Assembly: GCF_010727325.1 (NCBI RefSeq)
Contig: NZ_AP022565.1
Location: 1,674,001 to 1,738,000 of the forward strand
DNA length: 64,000 nucleotides
From: Mycolicibacterium alvei
GTDB taxonomy: Bacteria > Actinomycetota > Actinomycetes > Mycobacteriales > Mycobacteriaceae
Reading direction: 5' to 3'
Shown: in pieces, positions 10,029 through 18,969 of the stretch
Position numbering within the stretch: position 1 is the stretch's first letter
How the letters are laid out: every line of letters starts with the position of its first letter
Notes under the pieces: model-generated
The model's database searches: none
What the model saw: the letters and a program-made list of their open reading frames with translations, nothing else
What the model was told of the DNA's origin: nothing
Program-made: the position numbers and the translations under genes

Positions 10029-10415
10029 ATGAGCAGGCCGAACGCGCAGTCCATGAAACCCGCCACGGCGGCGAAGAAGCTGGACGTGTATTTGCCGGCC
10101 ACGCCTGCCGAGTTCCAGGAGAACGCGATCACCCGCGCCGAACTGGCCGCACTGCAGGCGGACCCGCCGCAATGGCTCAAGGATCTCCGCAAGGACGGGC
10201 CGCACCCGAAGAACCTCGTGGCCGCCAAGCTGGGCATCTCGATCGCCGGTCTGGCTCGCGGCGCCGTCGGGGATGCACTCACCACCGAACAGATCGATGG
10301 GTTGCTTGCGGAGAAGCCGGAGTGGCTGGTCGCCGAACGCGAGAGCTACCAGAAGGTGCTGCGCGAGGAACGACGCCTGAAGTCGCTGCGCGCGGAGCAG
10401 GCGCGGGAGAGCTGA
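10029..10415 (+). CDS. DUF5997 family protein, 128 aa
   Basis: This small soluble protein matches the DUF5997 pattern as I recall it: LDVYLPATPAEFQE near the start, a central DPPQWLKDLRKDGPHPK segment, and a conserved LGISIAGLARG patch. The C-terminus is helical and charged. The ATG at 10029 fits the divergent spacing of 28 bp from the LysR-like gene. Function is unknown; the shared promoter suggests it acts with, or is controlled by, that neighbour. Its stop codon is 1 bp from the palindromic repeat at 10417. Confidence 0.8.
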   Translation: MSRPNAQSMKPATAAKKLDVYLPATPAEFQENAITRAELAALQADPPQWLKDLRKDGPHPKNLVAAKLGISIAGLARGAVGDALTTEQIDGLLAEKPEWLVAERESYQKVLREERRLKSLRAEQARES

Positions 10416-10416
10416 A

Positions 10417-10479
10417 CGCCGAGCGGCCAGTTATCACACGTCTTTTCGAGAACGACGTGCCATAACTGGCCACTCGGCG
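10417..10479. repeat. Long near-perfect palindrome (copy B), likely bidirectional terminator
   Basis: The two 26-bp arms (starting CGCCGAGCGGCCAGTTAT on the left) match at 23 of 26 positions around an 11-bp loop TTTTCGAGAAC. It lies exactly between the convergent DUF5997 gene and nrdE (stop codons at 10415 and 10494). It is the same family as the copy at 8816-8876. No U-tract follows on either strand, as is common for mycobacterial terminators. Confidence 0.85.
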
Positions 10480-10493
10480 GGCTCAGAACATGC

Positions 10494-12662
10494 CTACAAC
10501 ATGCAGCTGACGCAACCCTCCACCTCAGTGCCTTCCAAAGCCATCTGACGCAACCGGATGTAGTACAGCGTCTTGATTCCCTTGCGCCAGGCGTAAATCT
10601 GCGCCTTGTTGACCTCGCGGGTATCGGCGGTGTCCTTGAAGAACAGCGTCAGGCTCAGCCCCTGGTCCACATGCTGGGTGGCCGCGGCGTAGGTGTCGAT
10701 GATCTTCTCGTAGCCGATCTCATACGCGTCCTGGTAGTAGTCCAGGTTGTCGTTGGTCAGATACGGCGCCGGGTAATAGACCCGACCGATCTTGCCTTCC
10801 TTGCGGATCTCGATCTTGCTCGCCACCGGGTGGATCGACGACGTCGAGTGGTTGATATAGGAGATCGACCCGGTCGGCGGGACGGCCTGCAGGTTCTGGT
10901 TGTAGATGCCGTGCTTGCGCACCGACTCCTTCAACTGCTTCCAGTCGTCCTGCGTCGGGATGTGGATGTCCGCATCGGCGAAGATCTGCCGGACCTTGTC
11001 GGTGGCCGGTTCCCACACCTGCTCGGTGTACTTGTCGAAGAATTCACCCGATGCGTACTTCGAGTCCTCGAATCCGCCGAAGCTCGTACCGCGTTCGATC
11101 GCAATGAGATTCGAGGCCCGCAGGGCGTGGAACAGCACGGTGTAGAAGTAGATGTTGGTGAAGTCGATGCCCTCTTCGGACCCGTAGTGAATCCGCTCGC
11201 GGGCCAGATACCCGTGCAGGTTCATCTGCCCCAGGCCGATCGCGTGGGAGCTGTTGTTGCCCTGCTCGATGGACGGCACCGACCAGATGTGGGTCTGATC
11301 GCTCACGGCGGTGAGCGCCCGGATCGACGTCTCGATGGTCTGCGCGAAATCCGGCGAGTCCATCGCCTTGGCGATGTTCAGCGACCCGAGGTTGCACGAG
11401 ATGTCCTTGCCCACTTTGGCGTAGGACAGGTCCTCGTTGAACAGCGAGGGCGTGGAGACCTGCAAGATCTCCGAGCACAGGTTGGAGTGGGTGATCTTGC
11501 CTGCAATCGGGTTGGCCCGGTTCACGGTGTCCTCGTACATGATGTACGGGTAGCCCGACTCGAACTGCAGCTCGGCCAGCGTCTGGAAGAACTCGCGCGC
11601 CTTGATCTTGGTCTTGCGGATCCGACCGTCGTTGACCATCTCGTGGTACTTCTCGGTCACCGAGATATCGGCGAACGGGACGCCGTAGACCTTCTCGACG
11701 TCGTAGGGCGAGAAGAGGTACATGTCCTCGTTCTTCTTGGCCAGCTCGAAGGTGATGTCCGGGATCACCACGCCCAGCGAGAGCGTCTTGATCCGGATCT
11801 TCTCGTCCGCGTTCTCGCGCTTGGTGTCGAGGAACCGGTAGATGTCGGGGTGGTGCGCGTGCAGGTAGACCGCGCCGGCACCCTGGCGTGCGCCGAGCTG
11901 GTTGGCGTAGGAGAACGAGTCCTCCAGCAGCTTCATGATCGGGATGACGCCCGAGCTCTGGTTCTCGATGTTCTTGATCGGCGCGCCGTGCTCACGAATA
12001 TTGGTCAGCAGCAGGGCAACTCCGCCACCGCGCTTGGACAGCTGCAGGGCCGAGTTGATCGAGCGCCCGATGGACTCCATGTTGTCCTCGATGCGCAGCA
12101 GGAAGCAGGACACCGGCTCGCCGCGCTGCTTCTTGCCCGAGTTGAGGAACGTCGGCGTGGCCGGCTGGAAGCGGCCGTCGATGATCTCGTCGACGAGCTT
12201 CTCGGCCAGCACGGTGTCGCCGGCGGCCAGGGTCAGCGCCACCATCACGACACGGTCCTCGAAACGCTCCAGGTAGCGCTTCCCGTCGAAAGTCTTGAGC
12301 GTGTAGGAGGTGTAGTACTTGAACGCGCCCAGGAAGGTCGGGAACCGGAACTTCTTGGCGAAGGCCCGATCCAGGAGCTGCTTGACGAAGTTGCGGCTGT
12401 ACTGGTCGAGCACCTCGCGCTCGTAGTACTCCTTCTCGATCAGGTAATCGAGCTTCTCGTCCTGGCTGTGGAAGAACACGGTGTTCTGGTTGACGTGCTG
12501 CAGGAAGTACTCACGCGCGGCGAGCACATCCTTGTCGAACTGAATCTTGCCGTCGGCGTCGTACAGATTCAGCATCGCGTTGAGCGCGTGGTAATCCGTT
12601 TCGCCCGGAAGTGCGTGGGCGGCGGTGGTTACAGGCTCTGCAGCTGTGACGGTTGGTGGCAC
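10494..12662 (-). CDS. nrdE: Class Ib ribonucleoside-diphosphate reductase, alpha subunit NrdE
   Basis: This is the catalytic subunit that reduces NDPs to dNDPs. The protein of 722 aa is close to mycobacterial NrdE. It has the active-site segment SNLCSEIL, an earlier SCFLLRIED cysteine, and the C-terminal redox pair in GCVSCML that is recharged by NrdH. I chose the GTG at 12662, preceded by AGGAAGGACC, which makes it overlap the end of nrdI by 34 bp. It is the third gene of nrdHIE. Conserved order nrdH-nrdI-nrdE agrees with M. tuberculosis Rv3053c-Rv3051c. Confidence 0.97.
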   Translation of the reverse strand: MPPTVTAAEPVTTAAHALPGETDYHALNAMLNLYDADGKIQFDKDVLAAREYFLQHVNQNTVFFHSQDEKLDYLIEKEYYEREVLDQYSRNFVKQLLDRAFAKKFRFPTFLGAFKYYTSYTLKTFDGKRYLERFEDRVVMVALTLAAGDTVLAEKLVDEIIDGRFQPATPTFLNSGKKQRGEPVSCFLLRIEDNMESIGRSINSALQLSKRGGGVALLLTNIREHGAPIKNIENQSSGVIPIMKLLEDSFSYANQLGARQGAGAVYLHAHHPDIYRFLDTKRENADEKIRIKTLSLGVVIPDITFELAKKNEDMYLFSPYDVEKVYGVPFADISVTEKYHEMVNDGRIRKTKIKAREFFQTLAELQFESGYPYIMYEDTVNRANPIAGKITHSNLCSEILQVSTPSLFNEDLSYAKVGKDISCNLGSLNIAKAMDSPDFAQTIETSIRALTAVSDQTHIWSVPSIEQGNNSSHAIGLGQMNLHGYLARERIHYGSEEGIDFTNIYFYTVLFHALRASNLIAIERGTSFGGFEDSKYASGEFFDKYTEQVWEPATDKVRQIFADADIHIPTQDDWKQLKESVRKHGIYNQNLQAVPPTGSISYINHSTSSIHPVASKIEIRKEGKIGRVYYPAPYLTNDNLDYYQDAYEIGYEKIIDTYAAATQHVDQGLSLTLFFKDTADTREVNKAQIYAWRKGIKTLYYIRLRQMALEGTEVEGCVSCML

Positions 12663-13081
12663 GTCTGGTCCTTCCAAAAGTCTTTCAACCCCGCGCGGAC
12701 GGCGTCGACGTCGTCCGGGGTTCCCATGAGTTCGAATCGATAGAGGTATGGCACAGCGCACTTGCGGGAGATCACGTTGCCCGCATAGGCGAATTCCGTA
12801 CCGAAGTTGTTGTTGCCCGCGGCGATGACGCCGCGGATCAACGACCGGTTGTGCTCATTGTTCAGAAAAGCGATGACCTGCTTGGGGACGTAGCCACCGT
12901 TGTTGATGTCGGGGGTGGCACGGCCGCCGCCGTAGGTGGGAAGGATCAGAACGTAGGGTTCGTCCACCTCGATACGGCCGTGCAGCGGGATCCGGGTGAC
13001 GCGGTCTTCGGACCATTCCAACTTCTGGACGAAGCGGTGGGTGTTCTCCGAGACACTGGAGAAGTAGACCAGATGGCTCAT
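12629..13081 (-). CDS. nrdI: Flavodoxin-like NrdI
   Basis: NrdI is the flavodoxin-like protein that supplies the oxidant for assembling the dimanganese-tyrosyl cofactor of NrdF. The protein of 150 aa equals the M. tuberculosis length. It begins with the FMN phosphate loop [14 protein letters not shown] and has the GGG loop at PTYGGGRA. The spacing to nrdH (54 bp) and the overlap with nrdE support one operon. Confidence 0.97.
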   Translation of the reverse strand: MSHLVYFSSVSENTHRFVQKLEWSEDRVTRIPLHGRIEVDEPYVLILPTYGGGRATPDINNGGYVPKQVIAFLNNEHNRSLIRGVIAAGNNNFGTEFAYAGNVISRKCAVPYLYRFELMGTPDDVDAVRAGLKDFWKDQTCHQPSQLQSL

Positions 13082-13135
13082 CGTGTCCGACTCCTCTCCC
13101 CCGTGGTGGTGATGCTTTTCGTTTACGCCGTTGCC

Positions 13136-13375
13136 TTACGCCGTTGCCGCGACCGTGCTGAGTGCCTTGATCCGGTCGGGGCGGAAACCCGACCAGTGCT
13201 CATTGCCCGCCACCACGACCGGGGCCTGCAGGTAACCGAGCGCCATGACGTAGTCACGGGCCTCGCTGTCGAGGGTGATGTCCACCTTCTCGAACTCGAT
13301 GCCCTGCTTTTCCAACGCCTTGTAGGTGGCGTTGCACTGCACGCATGCGGGCTTGGTGTACACGGTGACGGTCAT
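13136..13375 (-). CDS. nrdH: Glutaredoxin-like NrdH redoxin
   Basis: NrdH is the small thioredoxin-reductase-dependent redoxin (79 aa) that reduces NrdE. The CVQC active site at residues 11-14 and the C-terminal WSGFRPD motif are diagnostic. I chose the ATG at 13375, preceded by an AGAGGAG ribosome-binding site; upstream in-frame codons are not supported. It is the first gene of nrdHIE. A candidate NrdR box lies 213 bp upstream. Confidence 0.97.
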   Translation of the reverse strand: MTVTVYTKPACVQCNATYKALEKQGIEFEKVDITLDSEARDYVMALGYLQAPVVVAGNEHWSGFRPDRIKALSTVAATA

Positions 13376-13587
13376 CTTCGGTACGGCTCCTCTTGCGGAA
13401 AGTGAAAAAACTAGACAGGTGACTGGCAACTAATCGGGGTCTTACGTTTCGCTTAAGTTCAGCGACCTTCGGGCCGCCAAAATTCCTGCCGGTCGAAGCC
13501 GCTCTCCGGCTGGCCGTGAAACCGACTCGGCCGGGTTCGCTACGCTCCGACCGGCTCCCGAACTGTGGTGGCCTGTCGGTCTGACAG

Positions 13588-13603
13588 ACACTACACCTAG
13601 TGG
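13588..13603. promoter_or_regulatory. Candidate NrdR box upstream of nrdHIE
   Basis: The core CACTACACCTAGTG is an inverted repeat of CACTA with a 4-bp spacer inside ACACTACACCTAGTGG. This resembles the NrdR box consensus ACAC(T/A)ATATATAGTGT in its outer halves. NrdR boxes usually occur in pairs about 31 bp apart; I cannot find a convincing second box, only a weak AACATGTT palindrome near 13624. The distance to nrdH (213 bp) implies a long leader. Confidence 0.5.
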
Positions 13604-13794
13604 CCGACAGTTCGAAGTCATACAACATGTTCTGAATAACATTTCTGGAATTCCCAGGTCGTAAGCTTGCCAGCAACCGCGCTCACGGCGTGTCGCGCTC
13701 GACTTGACAGACCGTGTCGCGCCGCACCCCTAGATGTACCACCAGCCACCGACAAGTCTGGCCGCCGCACAGCGCAAGACCCCCCAATAGCAAA

Positions 13795-13829
13795 GCCGCC
13801 GGCCAGGTCGGAACGACCCAGCCGGCGGC
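13795..13829. terminator. Strong GC hairpin downstream of the FMN reductase gene
   Basis: Perfect arms GCCGCCGGC and GCCGGCGGC enclose a second perfect stem GGTCG/CGACC with a GAA loop. A weaker stem TTTTGCCG...CGGCAAAA follows at 13835-13864. On the minus strand both lie 16-85 bp beyond the stop codon at 13880, so they probably end that transcript before it reaches the nrdHIE promoter. Confidence 0.6.
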
Positions 13830-13879
13830 AGGAATTTTGCCGCAAAGCGGCCCTGACGGCAAAACGCCTAGACGACTTC

Positions 13880-14422
13880 TCAGCCGACCTCGGCCGAGAG
13901 CTTGCCCACGATGTCGCGCAGCGCCTCGGCCACCTCGACGTTCTCCCTCGGGTGCGTGCCACCGAGCGACTTGGACGGCACCGAGAGCTTGAGATCCTCG
14001 ACCACGCGCGGCCCGGCGATACCGAAGGACTTGCGCGTCTCGTCGTGCGCCCACACCCCGCCGTACTGCCCGAGGGCAGCGCCCACCACCGCGAGCGGCT
14101 TGTCCTTGAGCGCGCCGTCGCCGAACGGCCGCGACAGCCAGTCGATGGCGTTCTTCAACACGCCGGGGATGCTGCCGTTGTATTCGGGGGTGACGACGAG
14201 TGCGGCATCGGCGTCGGCGGCCACCGCCCGCAGAGCGGCCACGGGCTCGGCCACGTCGGCGGTGTCGATGTCCTCGTTATAGAACGGCAGTTCCCCCAAC
14301 CGGTCGAACAGGCGCAGTTCCACCCCGTCGGGCGCCTGCTCCACCGCCAGCTCGGCGATCTGTCGATTGATCGACGCCGCCCGCAAGCTCCCTACCAACA
14401 CCAGCACCTTGATATCGGCCAT
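13880..14422 (-). CDS. NADPH-dependent FMN reductase family protein, Rv3054c-like
   Basis: This flavodoxin-fold FMN-binding reductase of 180 aa begins with the phosphate-binding loop VGSLRAASINRQ. It contains the signature TPEYNGSIPGVLKNAIDW and a following GGVWAH segment typical of the ArsH/ChrR/WrbA-like NADPH:FMN (quinone) reductases. The ATG at 14422 is the natural start; longer forms have low-complexity basic extensions. It is divergent from a TetR gene, which probably controls it through the palindromic DNA in the 86-bp gap. Confidence 0.9.
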   Translation of the reverse strand: MADIKVLVLVGSLRAASINRQIAELAVEQAPDGVELRLFDRLGELPFYNEDIDTADVAEPVAALRAVAADADAALVVTPEYNGSIPGVLKNAIDWLSRPFGDGALKDKPLAVVGAALGQYGGVWAHDETRKSFGIAGPRVVEDLKLSVPSKSLGGTHPRENVEVAEALRDIVGKLSAEVG

Positions 14423-14468
14423 ATTCACTCCCCTTGCTCGATTCCACGCGATTCTCGCAACAGTCAAC

Positions 14469-14482
14469 CGGACTGAGGTCCG
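14469..14482. promoter_or_regulatory. Candidate TetR operator between the FMN reductase and TetR genes
   Basis: CGGACTGAGGTCCG is an inverted repeat of CGGAC with a 4-bp spacer in the 86-bp divergent gap. A related CTGAG element recurs 20 bp further right. Local autoregulation by the adjacent TetR is the simplest reading. Confidence 0.35.
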
Positions 14483-14508
14483 ATTAATTCCGTCTGAGTT
14501 AAAGTGCA

Positions 14509-15129
14509 GTGGTGGCAGCCTCCGACCGCCCGACCCAGCTCGTGGGCACCGATCCGGCGCCACAAGAACGCGGCCCGGGGCGTGTGGATGCCGCCCGGAA
14601 CCGCGCCCTGATCCTCGACGCTGCACGTCGGCTCATCGCCGAACGCGGCCCCGACGCGGTCAGCACCGACGACATCGCGGTTGCGGCCGGCGTCGGAAAG
14701 GGCACGGTGTTCCGCAGGTTCGGCAGCCGTGCGGGGCTGATGATGGTACTGCTCGACGAGGACGAGACCGCCGAACAGGATGCCTTCATGTTCGGCCCGC
14801 CACCGCTGGGTCCCGGGGCACCGCCGTTGGACCGCCTACTGGCCTACGGCGCGGATCGTCTCCGGTTCGTACACTGCCACCAGGCTCTACTGTCCGATGC
14901 CGTCCGCGATCCCGCGCTGCGGTACACCGGCCCGTTCACCCTGCACCGCACCCACGTTCGGATGTTGCTCGAAACAGCGGGCACCACAGGAGATCTCGAC
15001 GCGCAGGCCGATGCGCTGATCGCGCTGCTGGACCCTGACTACCTGGCCCACCAACTGTCCCTCGGCCGCAGTCTCGACGACCTGACCGGCGCGTGGCAGG
15101 ACACCGCCCGCAAGTTGTGCGGCCGCTAG
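14509..15129 (+). CDS. TetR family regulator, Rv3055-like
   Basis: This TetR protein of 206 aa has its HTH at about residues 51-72 (AVSTDDIAVAAGVGKGTVFRRF). The start is one of two adjacent GTG codons (14509 or 14512). It is followed 4 bp later by dinB2, so the two may be co-transcribed, as Rv3055-Rv3056 are in M. tuberculosis. It is divergent from the FMN reductase gene, its likely target. Confidence 0.9.
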   Translation: MVAASDRPTQLVGTDPAPQERGPGRVDAARNRALILDAARRLIAERGPDAVSTDDIAVAAGVGKGTVFRRFGSRAGLMMVLLDEDETAEQDAFMFGPPPLGPGAPPLDRLLAYGADRLRFVHCHQALLSDAVRDPALRYTGPFTLHRTHVRMLLETAGTTGDLDAQADALIALLDPDYLAHQLSLGRSLDDLTGAWQDTARKLCGR

Positions 15130-15133
15130 CGTC

Positions 15134-16225
15134 ATGACCGCCTGGGTGCTGCATGTCGACCTGGACCAGTTTTTGGCCTCGGTCGAGTTGCGGCGCCACC
15201 CCGAACTGCAGGGCCTGCCGGTCATCGTCGGCGGCAACGGTGATCCCACCGAACCGCGCAAGGTGGTCACCTGCGCGTCGTACGAGGCGCGCGAGTTCGG
15301 GGTGCACGCCGGGATGCCATTGCGCACCGCGGCACGCAAATGCCCCGACGCCACGTTCCTGCCGTCGGACCCGGACGCTTACGACGAGGCGTCCGAACAG
15401 GTGATGGGACTGTTGCGCGATCTCGGCCATCCGCTGGAGGTCTGGGGATGGGACGAGGCCTACCTGGGCGCTGACGTCGAAGACCCGGTCGAGCTGGCCG
15501 AGCGCATCCGCACGGTGGTCGCCGCCGAGACCGGGCTCTCCTGCTCGGTGGGTATCAGCGACAACAAGCAGCGCGCCAAGGTCGCGACCGGGCTGGCCAA
15601 ACCACCGCGCACGCGAGGAGCAGATCAGGCCCCGGGCGTCTACCTGCTCACCGAGTCCAACTGGATGCAGGTGATGGGTGACCGTCCGACCGACGCACTG
15701 TGGGGCGTCGGACCCAAGACCACCAAAAAGCTTGCCACGCTGGGTATCACCACTGTTGCCGATCTTGCCGCGACCGATGCCACGGCGCTCACCTCGGCCT
15801 TCGGGCCGACGACCGGGCTGTGGATCCTGTTGCTGGCCAAGGGCGGCGGCGACAGCGAAGTCAGTTCTGAGCCCTGGATTCCGCGGTCACGCAGTCATGT
15901 CGTCACCTTCGCCCGGGATCTCACCGACCGCAGCGAGATGGACGATGCCATCCGCGAACTGACCGGACGGACCCTCGACGAGGTGGTCGCACAGGGGCGC
16001 GTCGTCACTCGGGTGGCGGTCACGGTGCGCACCGCCACGTTCTACACCCGCACCAAGATCCGCAAGCTGAGCTCGCCGAGCACCGACGCGGGTGTCATCA
16101 CCGAGACCGCGCTGGCGGTGTTCGATCAGTTCGAGCTGGACCGACCCATCCGGCTGCTGGGTGTTCGGCTCGAACTATCGATGGACGAGATTCCCGCTGC
16201 CCCAATTGTCACCGCCGACCAATAA
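15134..16225 (+). CDS. dinB2: Y-family DNA polymerase IV, DinB2 type, without aromatic steric gate
   Basis: This translesion polymerase of 363 aa has catalytic acidic residues at D9 (HVDLDQF), D107 and E108 (GWDEAYL), helix-hairpin-helix motifs near residues 170-200, and the little-finger domain. The residue aligned with the E. coli DinB steric-gate Phe13 is Leu14 here (D9-L-D11-Q-F-L14). This matches M. smegmatis DinB2, known to insert ribonucleotides because it lacks the aromatic gate. I see no beta-clamp peptide in the C-terminal tail, but I cannot exclude a diverged one. Position agrees with M. tuberculosis Rv3056 (DinP). Confidence 0.93.
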   Translation: MTAWVLHVDLDQFLASVELRRHPELQGLPVIVGGNGDPTEPRKVVTCASYEAREFGVHAGMPLRTAARKCPDATFLPSDPDAYDEASEQVMGLLRDLGHPLEVWGWDEAYLGADVEDPVELAERIRTVVAAETGLSCSVGISDNKQRAKVATGLAKPPRTRGADQAPGVYLLTESNWMQVMGDRPTDALWGVGPKTTKKLATLGITTVADLAATDATALTSAFGPTTGLWILLLAKGGGDSEVSSEPWIPRSRSHVVTFARDLTDRSEMDDAIRELTGRTLDEVVAQGRVVTRVAVTVRTATFYTRTKIRKLSSPSTDAGVITETALAVFDQFELDRPIRLLGVRLELSMDEIPAAPIVTADQ

Positions 16226-16235
16226 CCTCGACACC

Positions 16236-17414
16236 ATGCTGCAGACGATCGCGATCCGGGGTTACCGCTCGCTGCGGGAGGTGATCCTGCCGCTGGCCGA
16301 ACTCACGGTGGTCACCGGGGCCAACGGCTCCGGCAAGTCGTCGATCTACCGGGCCCTGCGGCTGCTGGCGGACTGCGGGCGCGGCCAGGTGATCGGCTCG
16401 CTGGCCCGTGAGGGCGGTCTGCAGTCCGTCCTGTGGGCCGGTCCCGAGCAGCCGTCCGAGCACACCCAGGGCACCACCCGCACCCGCCCGGTTTCCCTCG
16501 AACTCGGCTTCGCCGCAGATGATTTCGGCTACCTGGTGGACCTGGGCCTGCCACAGATGGCCGGTTCCGGAGGTGAGCCGTCGGCATTCACCCATGACCC
16601 CGAGATCAAACGGGAGGTGGTGTTCGCCGGACCGGTGTTGCGTCCGGCATCGACGCTGGTGCGCCGTACCCGCGAATACGCCGAGGTCGCTGCACAATCC
16701 GGCCGGGGTTTCGATGAGCTGACCCGTTCGCTGCCCTCGTACCGCAGCGTGCTCGCCGAGTACGCCCACCCCGACGCGCTACCGGAACTCTCCGCGGTGT
16801 CGGATCGGCTGCGCGACTGGCGGTTCTACGACGGATTCCGGGTCGACGCCGGTGCGCCGGCCCGCCAACCCCATGTCGGAACCCGCACCCCGGTGCTCTC
16901 CGATGACGGCTCCGATCTGGCTGCGGCGGTACAGACGATCATCGAAACGACCTTCGACGATCTCGCCCGCGCGGTGGCCGACGCCTTCGACGGAGCCACG
17001 ATCTCGGTGGCGGTCAACGATGGCCTGTTCGATCTGCAACTCCGTCAGCGCGGCATGCTTCGGCCGTTGCGTGCCACCGAATTATCCGACGGCACACTGC
17101 GTTTCCTGCTCTGGGCGACGGCACTGGCCAGTCCGCGTCCGCCGTCGCTCATGGTGCTCAACGAGCCGGAGACCTCGTTGCACCCCGATCTGATCCGACC
17201 GCTGGCCACTCTGGTCCGCGCGGCCGCCAAGCGGTCTCAGGTGCTGGTCGTGACGCATTCGGGTGCGCTGTTGGATTTCCTGGAGACCACCCCGGCTGCC
17301 GACGAGCAGCGGGACGCCGCGATCGAGGTCGAGCTCTACAAACAATGGGGCGAGACGAAGGTAGCGGGCTTCGGCATGCTCAACACCCCGTCATGGCACT
17401 GGGGAAAGCGTTAG
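16236..17414 (+). CDS. AAA family ATPase (RecF/OLD-like), 392 aa
   Basis: This is a RecF/SMC-like P-loop ATPase with Walker A GANGSGKS (residues 28-35), a signature-like LSDGTLRF segment, Walker B LMVLNEPETSLHP at about residues 305-315, and a following VTHSG H-loop. No nuclease (Toprim) domain is present, unlike OLD proteins. The ATG at 16236 lies 10 bp after dinB2, so they are probably one transcript, which hints at DNA repair. It ends with a 4-bp convergent overlap with the SDR gene. The role is otherwise unknown. Confidence 0.85.
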   Translation: MLQTIAIRGYRSLREVILPLAELTVVTGANGSGKSSIYRALRLLADCGRGQVIGSLAREGGLQSVLWAGPEQPSEHTQGTTRTRPVSLELGFAADDFGYLVDLGLPQMAGSGGEPSAFTHDPEIKREVVFAGPVLRPASTLVRRTREYAEVAAQSGRGFDELTRSLPSYRSVLAEYAHPDALPELSAVSDRLRDWRFYDGFRVDAGAPARQPHVGTRTPVLSDDGSDLAAAVQTIIETTFDDLARAVADAFDGATISVAVNDGLFDLQLRQRGMLRPLRATELSDGTLRFLLWATALASPRPPSLMVLNEPETSLHPDLIRPLATLVRAAAKRSQVLVVTHSGALLDFLETTPAADEQRDAAIEVELYKQWGETKVAGFGMLNTPSWHWGKR

Positions 17415-18292
17415 CGCTGCGCGGATTTCGGCCGCAATGCCCGGCTGAACAACACGTTCACCTGACGCATGGCCACGCTGTAGGGCCACCATGCGGCCCG
17501 CTTGAAGGCGTACAGTGCGCGAATGTCGACCGACGTGTAGATCAGGAACCGGTTGCGCCTCATCCCGGCCAGGATCTTGTCGGCGGCTTTCTCCGCTGAG
17601 ATGGCGTGACCGGCGAATCGGTCCACCCATTTCTGCACATTGGGATCTTCGCGGTCGACGCCGGCGATCTCAACAGTCTGCACCAGGCCGGTTTTCACCG
17701 CGCCGGGCACGACGACCGATACCCCGATGCGGTGCCGCGCCAGGTCGAAACGCAGCACTTCACTCAGCCCACGCAGGCCGTACTTGCTGGCGCTGTAGGC
17801 ACTGTGCCAGGGCAGCGCGACAATGCCCGCGGCCGACGATACGTTCACCAGGTGCCCGCCCCGCCGGGCCTGCACCATCGGCGGTAGAAAGGTCTCGATC
17901 ACGTGGATCGGACCCATCAGGTTGACGTCGATCATCGAGCGCCAGTGCTGGTGGGTCAGTTGGTCAACGGTCCCCCAGGCTGACACCCCGGCGATGTTCA
18001 TCACCACATCCATCGACGAATGTGCGGCATGGATGTCGGCGCCGAACGCGGCCACCTGGTCGTAGTCGGAGATGTCCAGCGCCCGGTGCGCAGGCACCTC
18101 GGCGCCGAGTGCCTCGGCATCGGCGACGGTCTGGGTCAGCCTCGCTTCGTCACGGTCGGTCAGGTACAGCTCGGCTCCCTGCGCCGCCAGGGCGAGGGCG
18201 GTGGCCCGGCCGATCCCGCTTGCCGCACCCGTGATCAGACATTTCTTACCCCGAAAGTCCGCCCGGCCGTTACCCGCGGTATCACTCCCCAT
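17411..18292 (-). CDS. Short-chain dehydrogenase/reductase, Rv3057c-like
   Basis: This classical SDR of 293 aa has the nucleotide-binding motif TGAASGIG (residues 21-28), an NIAGVS segment, catalytic Ser in NVSSAAG and the YSASK active site. The Arg/Asp pattern after the first strand (TDRDEARL) suggests NAD(H) preference. The ATG at 18292 was chosen as the first start after the TetR stop (23 bp gap). It forms an operon with that TetR and is divergent from cyp136, as in M. tuberculosis Rv3057c-Rv3059, so it may act on the same lipid-like substrate. Confidence 0.9.
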   Translation of the reverse strand: MGSDTAGNGRADFRGKKCLITGAASGIGRATALALAAQGAELYLTDRDEARLTQTVADAEALGAEVPAHRALDISDYDQVAAFGADIHAAHSSMDVVMNIAGVSAWGTVDQLTHQHWRSMIDVNLMGPIHVIETFLPPMVQARRGGHLVNVSSAAGIVALPWHSAYSASKYGLRGLSEVLRFDLARHRIGVSVVVPGAVKTGLVQTVEIAGVDREDPNVQKWVDRFAGHAISAEKAADKILAGMRRNRFLIYTSVDIRALYAFKRAAWWPYSVAMRQVNVLFSRALRPKSAQR

Positions 18293-18315
18293 AGCGGTGA
18301 ACCTTACCTGTGACG

Positions 18316-18969
18316 CTAGGCCTCCTGGCCACCCCACAGCGCGTTGAGCCACAGTCGCTCGACCACCTCGAGCGCACGTGCCGGGTCGGTGGCCCGTCCC
18401 ACGAAGGCCGAGTCGTGCGAGAGCGTCAGCGCGGTGGTCGCCACCAGGGTGCGTACCAGCGCGGGAAGGTCGTCCGAGATCGGACGCGCCCCGTCGTCCT
18501 GTTCGACGAGGCCCACGATCTGCTCGATCACGGCGTCCTCGTAGTCGTTCATCAACTCCCGGATCTGGGCGTCGGTGTTCTGCGCGACGGTGCAGGCCGA
18601 CATGATCGGATCGTTGGTGGCGAACACGGTGGCCGCACTGCCGACCATCCGCTTGGCGAAGGCGGCCGGTGTTTCGCCGGCGTCGCGGGGCGCGTAGTTG
18701 TGCGTCAACGCGGCGAGTTGTTCCATCGCCTCGGACACGATCACCGCCAGCACCGCGTACTTCGAATCGAAGTAGAAGTAGAAGCCCGACCGGGCCACCC
18801 CGGCGCGCTCACTGATCGTGCTCACCGACATGTCGGCGAACGACTGCTCTTCGAGCAGTTCCCGGACGGCCGTCACGATCGCTTCCCGCTGCCGGTCCCC
18901 CCGACTGAGCCGGGCCTGCGACCGGCCGGCAGGGCTGCTGCCGGCGCCGGGGATCGATTCGGCTGTCAT
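18316..18969 (-). CDS. TetR family regulator, Rv3058c-like
   Basis: The HTH (MSVSTISERAGVARSGFYFYF) is near residues 45-66 of 217. I chose ATG 18969 because an AAAGG lies 9 bp upstream; a GTG at 18987 is possible. The start overlaps an inverted repeat CATGGGT...ACCCATG (18967-18992), and an 18-bp palindrome lies 39 bp further up. It is the first gene of the TetR-SDR operon, divergent from cyp136, which it probably represses. Confidence 0.9.
   Translation of the reverse strand: MTAESIPGAGSSPAGRSQARLSRGDRQREAIVTAVRELLEEQSFADMSVSTISERAGVARSGFYFYFDSKYAVLAVIVSEAMEQLAALTHNYAPRDAGETPAAFAKRMVGSAATVFATNDPIMSACTVAQNTDAQIRELMNDYEDAVIEQIVGLVEQDDGARPISDDLPALVRTLVATTALTLSHDSAFVGRATDPARALEVVERLWLNALWGGQEA

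Larger units (their letters stand above)
13376..13879. other. 504-bp gene-free region: nrdHIE promoter region and 3' end of the FMN reductase transcript
   Basis: I see no credible gene here. From left to right it holds the nrdH leader, an exact 14-bp segment CAAAATTCCTGCCG (13478-13491) that recurs inverted at 13826-13839, the NrdR-like box at 13588, and two hairpins at 13795-13829 and 13835-13864 just beyond the end of the FMN reductase gene. Confidence 0.7.

Noticed and set aside
10671..12743. A long open frame of 690 codons on the plus strand opposite nrdE
   Set aside because: Its composition is that of the antisense of a GC-rich gene, it has no recognisable domain, and nrdE on the other strand is certain.
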